Shown: positions 16,933-22,868 of the stretch, in pieces
Layout of the letters: each line of letters opens with the position of its first letter
Numbering within the stretch: position 1 is the stretch's first letter
Assembly: GCA_000493945.1 (NCBI GenBank)
Contig: AWNW01000034.1
Location: forward strand, 1 to 22,868
Source of the DNA: Candidatus Hydrogenedens terephthalaticus JGI OTU-1
GTDB lineage: Bacteria > Hydrogenedentota > Hydrogenedentia > Hydrogenedentales > Hydrogenedentaceae
Direction: 5' to 3'
Length of the DNA stretch: 22,868 nt
The notes under the pieces: model-generated
What the model saw: only the letters and a program-made list of their open reading frames with translations
What the model was told of the DNA's origin: nothing
Databases searched by the model: none
Program-made: the position numbers and the translations under genes

Positions 16933-16938
16933 ATTATA
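16933..16938 (-). promoter_or_regulatory. Possible -10 box (TATAAT) of the DUF1080 gene
   Basis: A perfect TATAAT on the minus strand, 62 bases before the ATG at 16870. No good -35 box is seen at the right distance. The surrounding 135-base gap holds no clear terminator for the upstream glycan operon, so some read-through into the DUF1080 gene is possible. Confidence 0.3.
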
Positions 16939-17005
16939 CTTTAATTGGAGTAATTATGAAAAATGGAATTTGAGTAATGACTTCGGTAGAAAGTAGATAG
17001 TTTCA

Positions 17006-17482
17006 TCAAGAATGAGAGCCATTTTTCTTCTGTCCTTTACAAAAATAAACATGAAGAAAAATATAAAAATACAAACAGAGACCCTTAAAGCGAGCAATTC
17101 CAAGTTGTATTAATGATTGAAAAAAAACCTTAGAGATAGGCTTATATTCTTTATGTATTGAGTAAACAAAGGAGCGTTTAGCACCCGATAATTTACACAA
17201 CATAATTTGACGAGGACTTTCAAATAATACTACAAACTGGTCTAATTGTTGAGAACGAATAATTTTTATGATATTTAAAAATGTTTTTATCCCTTTTAAT
17301 ATGGAAATATGCTGTCCCTGCCATGGTAATGGAATGAGAGATACGGGAAGTTTCTCAAAATAATAAGAAGGAAAATCTTTTGGAATAAATAAGACAATAT
17401 TATCATTGGGATATTTTTCAACAAGAAAATGTACCGCCTTTAAGAAGTGGGGACCGTAACTATAAAACAAGCCAATTTTCAT
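17006..17482 (-). CDS. Unrecognised 158-residue protein at the end of the glycan operon
   Basis: I do not recognise a family. The N-terminus (MKIGLFYSYG, then a helix and I-V-L-F-I-P strand) looks like the first half of a Rossmann-like or GT-B fold, and the pattern Y-P-N-D-N-I-V-L-F-I-P is reminiscent of heptosyltransferase-type N-domains. The C-terminus has a hydrophobic aromatic stretch (about 133-147) followed by a basic tail, which could sit on the membrane. At 158 residues it is too short for a full glycosyltransferase. It begins 6 bases after the stop of the GT4 gene and in the same frame, separated only by that TAA. AAGGAG lies 12 bases before the ATG, inside the end of the GT4 gene. 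Context suggests a role in the same glycan pathway or a remnant enzyme half. Confidence 0.6.
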   Translation of the reverse strand: MKIGLFYSYGPHFLKAVHFLVEKYPNDNIVLFIPKDFPSYYFEKLPVSLIPLPWQGQHISILKGIKTFLNIIKIIRSQQLDQFVVLFESPRQIMLCKLSGAKRSFVYSIHKEYKPISKVFFQSLIQLGIARFKGLCLYFYIFLHVYFCKGQKKNGSHS

Positions 17483-17488
17483 AATTTG

Positions 17489-18757
17489 TTATTTCTCCTT
17501 TGATAATAAATCTTCAATAAGAGGTATATAGTATTTATCAATGATAGTATCCCATGTGTAATTTTGTAAAACGAATTTTCGAGCATTGTCTCCTAAGGTT
17601 ATTCTGAATTGAGGATTGTCAAGAAGGAAATTTAGTTTTTCTGATAGTTCGAGTGGATTAGCGGGTTCAAATAAGAGACCATTTTGATTATCTGTTATAA
17701 TTTCTTTCAGTCCGCCAATCCTGCTGGCAATAACTGTTTTTCCTATTGACATCGCTTCTAATGCAGTGATTCCAAAGGGTTCTGCCCAACAACTGGGGAC
17801 AACACAAATATCCGATTGCCTGTATATGTTAAATAATTCGTCACGAGGTAGCCATCCTAATGGTAAAAACCAATCATTATGGAGATTGAGATTAAATGAA
17901 GTTACATATATCTTAAAATCTTTTCTTTTCTGATAAAGGATGTTTCCCGCTTCATATAATGTTTGCATTCCTTTGGATGGGTCGTCACACCTTCCTGCCA
18001 TAAATATTATTTTTTCTTGAGGGTGATTATTTCTTAAGGGCGGTTGCTCTGTAATATATTCTTTTTCAATCCCACCGGGGATTACGACAGCTTCAACACC
18101 TTGCTCTAATAATTCTGTTTGAAGGTCTTTATTGTAAACGATAACTTTTTTCCACTTTTTGATTACATTAAGGTATGATTCCACAAAAGAACAGGAAAAA
18201 CTTTTGCTCTGGATATAATCTTTCGTCCATGTATTATACATTCCCGATAAAAGTTCTTTTTTTAAGCCATCTAAAGAGCATTGGCGACAATAGTCAGGTG
18301 TCTTGAAGATGCTTTTAGGACAATGCTTGTCATCTTTAAATCGTAAAGGACTTCTAAGACAAAATAATTCATGAGCGAAAGCCCTGGAGATGATTGGAAT
18401 ATCGGGAAATGAAGTTATTATGTTTTTGCTAATGGGTATCTTTATTAAGTAACCATGTAGTAAAAAAATTATGGAAGGCTTATGGTCTTGTATTAAGGTA
18501 CATACTTTTTTTGAAATAATATTGATATTCCAATGTTGCGAAGGTATTGAAATACGAAGGGAAGGGAAAGGTAATTGTTGCGGATCAAAATTTCCTCTAT
18601 CTGAAGAATATTCTTCCGCAATCCCTATAAACAAAACATCGTATTTTCTCTCCGATAAAAGTTTTAATACATTATAAGTATCTATATCAGCACCTCCATT
18701 CGGAGGCCATGAAAAATTGAAGTCAATGAATACGATTTTTTGTTTTCTATTCAACAA
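17489..18757 (-). CDS. GT4 glycosyltransferase with four-cysteine insert (copy 2)
   Basis: 422 residues, GT-B fold. The N-terminal domain starts near residue 8 with F-I-D-F-N-F-S-W-P-P-N-G-G-A-D. The C-terminal domain carries P-G-G-I (227-230), G-R-C-D-D-P-S-K-G (255-263) and the GT4 E-x7-E motif E-P-F-G-I-T-A-L-E (326-334), which contacts the sugar nucleotide. A cysteine-rich insert in the N-domain has Cys133, 146, 157 and 160 (C-x12-C-x10-C-x2-C), the same spacing as in the next gene upstream. The start is TTG (18757-18755), 6 bases after AAAGGG (complement of 18764-18769), and overlaps the end of the upstream paralogue by 11 bases, so the two are translationally coupled. The sugar cannot be told. 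Confidence 0.88.
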   Translation of the reverse strand: MLNRKQKIVFIDFNFSWPPNGGADIDTYNVLKLLSERKYDVLFIGIAEEYSSDRGNFDPQQLPFPSLRISIPSQHWNINIISKKVCTLIQDHKPSIIFLLHGYLIKIPISKNIITSFPDIPIISRAFAHELFCLRSPLRFKDDKHCPKSIFKTPDYCRQCSLDGLKKELLSGMYNTWTKDYIQSKSFSCSFVESYLNVIKKWKKVIVYNKDLQTELLEQGVEAVVIPGGIEKEYITEQPPLRNNHPQEKIIFMAGRCDDPSKGMQTLYEAGNILYQKRKDFKIYVTSFNLNLHNDWFLPLGWLPRDELFNIYRQSDICVVPSCWAEPFGITALEAMSIGKTVIASRIGGLKEIITDNQNGLLFEPANPLELSEKLNFLLDNPQFRITLGDNARKFVLQNYTWDTIIDKYYIPLIEDLLSKEK

Positions 18758-20012
18758 ATGTATCCCTTTGCGTATTTACAATGGATGTGTTTTGTTTTAT
18801 CAATTCTTTTTCATAATAATTTGTAATAATACTTTCCCAGTTATAATTTTGGGAAACATACTGCTGTGCCTTATTACCCATATTATTTCTAAGGGTATCA
18901 TTTGATAGTAGTTGGTCAAGATAATCCATCAGAGTTTCGGTGTCCCCAGGCGGAAACAAAAAACCTGTTTCTCCATGAAGAACTGTTGTCCTTAATCCAC
19001 CAATATTACTTGCTATGACAGGATTGCCTGTAGCCATGGCTTCTAATGCGACAATTCCAAAAGGTTCATCCCAGATACTTGGGACAACACAAATATCCAT
19101 TTCAGAGTAAATTTGGGGTAATTCTTCATAATCGAGCCATCCTAAAAATTTTACCCAATCGGGAAATCCATGTTCCCAGCCCCCAGTGCAAAAAAGTTCA
19201 AAATCATTTCTTTTCTTTCTTAATTTTTCGCATGCTTTGTATAAGACATTAAAACCTTTTGCAGGGTCTTCAATTCTCCCAGACATAAAAATTTTTTTTA
19301 TTGTATTATTATTGTTTTTTTCTTTATGAAAAAGTTTTGTATCTATACCCCCAGGGATAATAACCACTTCAGGATGATAACACTTCCATGTATTAGCCAT
19401 TGTCTCAGAATATACAATAATTTTTTGGACTTTTTGAAGAGCATTCAATAGTGTTTCTAAATAATTAGATTTATAGGCTTTAGTAAGCAAGTATTCCTCT
19501 AACCATGCATTTGTCTCCAGATTTGTTAGTTTTTCCTTATGATGATGTAGTCCACATTTACGGCAGATATCCTGTGTGGAAAGGTAATCTAATGGGCAGG
19601 GCTTATTATTTAAAAATTTGAGAATATCTTTTTGACAAAGAAGTTCGTATGCATATTGTCGCCAGATGATAGGGATGGATAATTTATCAAAGAATAAAGT
19701 AATAACGGGTTTGAGGAAAAAACTATCCCCAATAATAATGTAATCCGGTTGATAATTGGATACAGATGAAAGTAAAAAATCTTTAAGTTGGGTTAAGAAA
19801 TGAATATCAAAAAAATCTATGGTAATTTTTTTTGCAGGGAATGGTAGGAATTCAGTTTTAAACATTCCTCTGTTTTGTTTAGGTGAAGTAATGGAAAGAA
19901 GCAATACTTCGTGGTTGTTTTTTGAGAGTTGTTTCAACACATTAAAAACATCAACATCTGCTCCACCTCGAGGAGGCCAGTTAAATAGCAGGTCTATGAA
20001 ACAGATTTTCAT
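18747..20012 (-). CDS. GT4 glycosyltransferase with four-cysteine insert (copy 1)
   Basis: 421 residues, a clear paralogue of the following gene along its whole length: F-I-D-L-L-F-N-W-P-P-R-G-G-A-D at 5-19, P-G-G-I-D (220-224), G-R-I-E-D-P-A-K-G (245-253), and E-P-F-G-I-V-A-L-E (316-324) as the GT4 E-x7-E motif. Cysteines 126, 139, 150 and 153 repeat the C-x12-C-x10-C-x2-C pattern. Tandem duplication followed by divergence is likely, and the two enzymes probably add successive sugars to one glycan in the cytoplasm. The ATG follows the fusion-protein stop by 24 bases without a clear Shine-Dalgarno; a repeated junction motif occupies that spot. Confidence 0.88.
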   Translation of the reverse strand: MKICFIDLLFNWPPRGGADVDVFNVLKQLSKNNHEVLLLSITSPKQNRGMFKTEFLPFPAKKITIDFFDIHFLTQLKDFLLSSVSNYQPDYIIIGDSFFLKPVITLFFDKLSIPIIWRQYAYELLCQKDILKFLNNKPCPLDYLSTQDICRKCGLHHHKEKLTNLETNAWLEEYLLTKAYKSNYLETLLNALQKVQKIIVYSETMANTWKCYHPEVVIIPGGIDTKLFHKEKNNNNTIKKIFMSGRIEDPAKGFNVLYKACEKLRKKRNDFELFCTGGWEHGFPDWVKFLGWLDYEELPQIYSEMDICVVPSIWDEPFGIVALEAMATGNPVIASNIGGLRTTVLHGETGFLFPPGDTETLMDYLDQLLSNDTLRNNMGNKAQQYVSQNYNWESIITNYYEKELIKQNTSIVNTQRDTFVE

Positions 20013-20021
20013 TTTTTGATG

Positions 20022-20039
20022 ATCCGATGATATTTGTTA
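20022..20039 (-). repeat. Junction motif copy A (near-identical 18-mer beginning at a stop codon)
   Basis: Minus-strand reading TAACAAATATCATCGGAT. It begins with the TAA of the radical-SAM-like/GT2 fusion gene and ends 9 bases before the ATG of the GT4 gene. It matches copy B (22389-22406) at 16 of 18 positions. Confidence 0.7.
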
Positions 20040-22388
20040 GCGATGTTTTTGCGAGCCATACCATTGACTACCACCGTGGTCAAGATGAAGGAGCGGAATG
20101 CCCGTTAAACGGTGTTCGGGACCAAATGTTTGCACGACCGACCTTCCAAAAAACCAATCTGCACCTTCAAAATGGTTGAAATCAGGATATGTTATCTTTT
20201 GAAAGACCTCTTTTCTACAACACTGGCAGTATCCGATAGGTATTCCATCCGCCTCTCTTCTTCGCCATTCACCGGGACCTTCCAGTAGAGCATCATATTG
20301 TTCCCATGGGCGAATAAGCCCTAACAGTATTTGGGCGGTGATTTCTGGTGTTAACATCTTCCTACCATCCGGGGCAACGAAGTGGATATCAGAACCAATT
20401 TTATCCATAGTCGAGAGAAAATCGGGATGGAGGATAATATCTGCATCAATTAATATAACCCAATCAGCAGAACATAAGGGCAAGGAAGCATTGATTAAGA
20501 AACCTTTTGATTTCCAGTAACTCTGACTGAAAGGTGAACGAATAATTTTAATATTTGGGAAGGCAGATTCAAAACAATCAAGAACATCATCCGTTGCATC
20601 TAAATCGGGAACATAAGCCACAACAATTTCTACCTGATTTAAATCGAATTGTCTTTGATGCGCAATACTTAACAAAGAAGCCCGTAAACGATTTGAATAT
20701 CGGGAGCAGACATATAAAAAGGAAAATTTAGGTTTTGCCGTTGTATCACGGTCATAGATTTTTTCAGGTTTCCATAAGGTAATTCCTTGAGTGACAATTT
20801 CTCCGTCAATGTTCCAAATAGATATGCGGGGTTCTAATTTTTGGGGCAATCGAGGAGGGACTAAGGAAGCATTAAAGAATTCTGTAGGATAAATAATTTC
20901 CTTATCTCTAATCAGGACATAATGCCCCATTTCATTTATATGTAATGTCACTTTATGGCTTTGGGCTATCATAGGGCAGACAATTTTTATATGAGGTCCG
21001 AAACTAAAACCAATCTGTTCTGCAAATCCGCCTCCAAAAGTTACAGAAATTGTCAGAGGTGGTTCTGTCATACAAATAGGGGTGCTTTGTAATTCACCAC
21101 AATTAAACGAGAACCAACGAACTGCTCCAGGCATATAATGGGTCATTCGATTCTCGATTTCGTAATCCTCAGGAGCGATTTCCTTCCAGGGTTTATGATG
21201 TAAAGTAATTTGAATCCCTTCTTCATAGAGTTGTTCTAATTTGGAGAATTTAGAACGCTTTTCTTCATCAATATGCATGGAGTATCGAGGTATGAATGAT
21301 CGAAAATAAAGAGGATTTCGTATGGGATTTCCTGAAGAAGGATTCAGTTTGAATTGTGATGTTAAGAATGGATTCTGCCCTTTATCACAGATATACCTGA
21401 GGAAACAGTTTGAACAAATCCCCCAGTTTTTTTCTTTCTTTTTTTGCTCTCGGATTATTCGCTGTTCTATTTGATTTGTGTTTTCTGGGAGTGCTTCGTA
21501 GTTTCTTCGCCATTTTAAGTGTCGTGTGAGTTTATGCCATGCCCAGAGGGGAATGTATAAACCGGGATGATTCAGTATCCATGGGAGAACCATGTTATCA
21601 ATTCCGCTGTGAAACGATACTTTCTCTCTTAGTTTCATTTCTAATATTTTTCGGATTTTATATGTGCGAAAATTCCACAACATTTGAGCGAATTCAAATG
21701 CAGATTGGGTATAAAAGTCAGAATCTGCATAGAATTGAGGAGAATTTACAATACAATGAGTACATGGAGGTTCTAATACACAGAAGGGTATACCAAGAAC
21801 ACTAACAGGAATTTGAGAATTGATAAATTCCAGTATAATTTCTTTTAGTTGTTTTATCTTTTCTTCATGAAGGGTAACTATCTCATTAAATTTATTAGTG
21901 AAAGGAAATTTCTCAAATAAGACGAAAGAAGCCACAGATTTGAAGGTTTCTATTGCAGTAGATGGACTTAATTTTAATATGTAAGAAATTGGGGAATATA
22001 TTCTCAAAGGTATGTCTAATTGTGTGCAGGTCTCTACCCAATCGTCAATTTGCGATTGTGTATGATTGGATATAAATAAAAAAATATCTAAAATACCCAA
22101 TTCCTTTAATAACTCAATATTTGTGGGAGGCTCAGAAAGGGTTGTTCCCCAGGAGAGTTCACATTGAAATTCCTGTTTTGTAAAATTGATTAGATCGGTC
22201 AATGTCTTCAGATTATCATCAATATCGGAGAAAAAATCAATTTTTTCTACTTTAAATTGTTCATATTGAATACGAGCCCATTTTTTTAAATCCTCTAATG
22301 GAATTATTTCATCATAATTATTCGTATGGAAAATAAATCCGCGAGTAGGTGGAAAAATTTTTAGTGAATATAATTTTAAGTCGTTCAT
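20037..22388 (-). CDS. Fusion: degenerate radical-SAM-like domain plus GT2 glycosyltransferase
   Basis: 783 residues. Residues about 1-340 read like a radical SAM TIM barrel: an F-H-T-N-N start (18-24) where T-N-x-C is expected, a strand/loop at 50-60, then L-G-I-L-D-I-F-L-F-I-S (97-107). However, there is no CxxxCxxC, and Cys76 is the only Cys in the first 100 residues. Later cysteines are typical of such proteins: G-I-P-F-C-V-L-E-P-P-C-T-H-C (199-212) and C-S-N-C-F-L-R-Y-I-C (325-334). Residues about 345-545 are a beta-rich module I do not recognise. Residues about 555-783 are a GT-A transferase of the GT2 type, with K-S-K-G-F-L-I-N-A-S (626-635), I-D-A-D-I (647-651) and a closing D-H-G-G-S (770-774). 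It follows the radical SAM/SPASM gene by 15 bases in one operon. The GT call is firm; the degenerate radical SAM call is inference. Confidence 0.75.
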   Translation of the reverse strand: MNDLKLYSLKIFPPTRGFIFHTNNYDEIIPLEDLKKWARIQYEQFKVEKIDFFSDIDDNLKTLTDLINFTKQEFQCELSWGTTLSEPPTNIELLKELGILDIFLFISNHTQSQIDDWVETCTQLDIPLRIYSPISYILKLSPSTAIETFKSVASFVLFEKFPFTNKFNEIVTLHEEKIKQLKEIILEFINSQIPVSVLGIPFCVLEPPCTHCIVNSPQFYADSDFYTQSAFEFAQMLWNFRTYKIRKILEMKLREKVSFHSGIDNMVLPWILNHPGLYIPLWAWHKLTRHLKWRRNYEALPENTNQIEQRIIREQKKKEKNWGICSNCFLRYICDKGQNPFLTSQFKLNPSSGNPIRNPLYFRSFIPRYSMHIDEEKRSKFSKLEQLYEEGIQITLHHKPWKEIAPEDYEIENRMTHYMPGAVRWFSFNCGELQSTPICMTEPPLTISVTFGGGFAEQIGFSFGPHIKIVCPMIAQSHKVTLHINEMGHYVLIRDKEIIYPTEFFNASLVPPRLPQKLEPRISIWNIDGEIVTQGITLWKPEKIYDRDTTAKPKFSFLYVCSRYSNRLRASLLSIAHQRQFDLNQVEIVVAYVPDLDATDDVLDCFESAFPNIKIIRSPFSQSYWKSKGFLINASLPLCSADWVILIDADIILHPDFLSTMDKIGSDIHFVAPDGRKMLTPEITAQILLGLIRPWEQYDALLEGPGEWRRREADGIPIGYCQCCRKEVFQKITYPDFNHFEGADWFFGRSVVQTFGPEHRLTGIPLLHLDHGGSQWYGSQKHR

Positions 22389-22406
22389 ATCTGTTGATAT
22401 TTGTTA
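22389..22406 (-). repeat. Junction motif copy B (near-identical 18-mer beginning at a stop codon)
   Basis: Minus-strand reading TAACAAATATCAACAGAT. It begins with the TAA of the radical SAM/SPASM gene and runs right up to the ATG of the fusion gene. It fills the whole junction, and no Shine-Dalgarno is visible there. Confidence 0.7.
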
Positions 22407-22868
22407 ATGTTTGAAAATGTTTTTCGTTTTTCGGGCTAAATTATATAAAAGTGGAAAGCGGTCTTGCGTTGTCATTTTCGCTAACATCCACTGCCTTTGC
22501 CATTTCCATTTACCTTTGGGATACATTGCCTTTTCTCTAAATGCTTCATTCCAGAAATAACAAACGGTACTACATCCTTTACATCCATTTTTGCCAATGG
22601 CGTACAAGATCTCCTCCTTTATATTTGGATCTTCTATGATTTCATCTATAGTTCTGTTGTTAATGTTTCGGCTTTCTTTTTTTAACCATGGATAGTGCCA
22701 GCAGGGGAGAACCCATCCTTCTTCATCGATACCCAAGTGAGTTGTAGGGATAGGACAATTTTCACCCGGATGCATAATAAGGTTAGGGTAACGAAAACTT
22801 AATTCAAACCCTTTTATCATCTCTTGGGATAGTGAAACATGTTTATTCGCTAACGAATCTCTTTGAAG
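22404..22868 (-). CDS. Radical SAM protein, C-terminal SPASM-like part (5' partial)
   Basis: The frame runs open to the right edge (16 further codons before the internal ATG at 22820), so the N-terminal part with the expected CxxxCxxC cluster is outside the window. Visible are the features of a SPASM/twitch C-terminus that binds an auxiliary iron-sulfur cluster: E-N-C-P then H-L-G-I-D-E-E-G-W-V-L-P-C-W-H (a Cys pair around the usual I-x-x-x-G-x-V-x-P-C hairpin) and N-G-C-K-G-C-S-T-V-C (CxxCxxxC). The helical link between them (R-T-I-D-E-I-I-E-D) is also typical. Radical SAM enzymes of this type modify peptides or small molecules, including sugars. Its place at the head of a glycosyltransferase operon suggests a sugar or glycan-linked substrate, which is inference. 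Confidence 0.8.
   Translation of the reverse strand, partial: LQRDSLANKHVSLSQEMIKGFELSFRYPNLIMHPGENCPIPTTHLGIDEEGWVLPCWHYPWLKKESRNINNRTIDEIIEDPNIKEEILYAIGKNGCKGCSTVCYFWNEAFREKAMYPKGKWKWQRQWMLAKMTTQDRFPLLYNLARKTKNIFKH

Noticed and set aside
17483..17491. Programmed stop-codon read-through joining the GT4 protein to the 158-residue protein
   Set aside because: The bases after TAA (CAAATT) do not fit the CARYYA-type read-through context, and the downstream protein has its own ATG.
22404..22820. Treating the ATG at 22820 as the start of a complete 138-residue protein
   Set aside because: The frame continues open to the window edge, and the visible part is only the C-terminal SPASM region of a larger radical SAM protein.

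Overview
The window looks like a chromosomal segment of an AT-rich, uncultured-type bacterium. The best taxonomic hint is the first protein: Glu-Gly repeats followed by a cysteine-bearing, dockerin-like tail with two L-L-R-x-I-Q-x-F-N motifs. From memory this tail is common in Candidatus Hydrogenedentota and rare elsewhere. Secreted DUF1080 and galactose-binding-like proteins fit that group, or the neighbouring Planctomycetota/Lentisphaerota. This assignment is inference. I see no phage, transposon, CRISPR array, tRNA or rRNA.

Layout. (1) Positions 2-3931, plus strand: a very large secreted or surface protein whose beginning lies left of the window. It has GLUG-type beta-helix repeats, four PASTA-like domains, a 26-residue Glu-Gly tandem repeat and a calcium-binding dockerin-like end. 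(2) 3947-6139, minus: a secreted six-hairpin glycosidase-like protein. (3) 6303-10135, plus: a three-gene unit with a UDP-sugar dehydrogenase homologue, a double-hotdog MaoC-like protein and an acyl-CoA synthetase. The first has lost its catalytic cysteine and the second its usual catalytic aspartate. (4) 10141-12604, minus: an Agl23-type multi-membrane glycosyltransferase-like protein and a small secreted discoidin-like protein. (5) 12605-13036: an AT-rich gene-free stretch. (6) 13037-14974, plus: a long VLCAD/ACAD9-type acyl-CoA dehydrogenase ending at a strong hairpin terminator. (7) 15033-16870, minus: a polyprenyl-phosphate glucose synthase-like GT2 and a secreted DUF1080 protein. (8) 17006 to the right edge, minus: a compact glycan-assembly operon. 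In transcription order it holds a radical SAM/SPASM protein (start off the window), a fusion of a degenerate radical-SAM-like domain with a GT2 transferase, two paralogous GT4 transferases sharing a four-cysteine insert, and an unrecognised 158-residue protein.

How the genes may work together. Two themes recur: cell-surface glycan assembly or breakdown (glycosyltransferases, Agl23-like protein, glycosidase-like and DUF1080 secreted proteins, large adhesin-like protein) and acyl-CoA chemistry (acyl-CoA synthetase, MaoC-like protein, acyl-CoA dehydrogenase). The most unusual items are the catalytically altered dehydrogenase/hotdog/acyl-CoA synthetase operon and the pairing of a radical SAM protein with a cluster-less radical-SAM-like/GT2 fusion. 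In the right-hand operon, two junctions also carry a near-identical 18-base motif that begins exactly at the upstream gene's stop codon.
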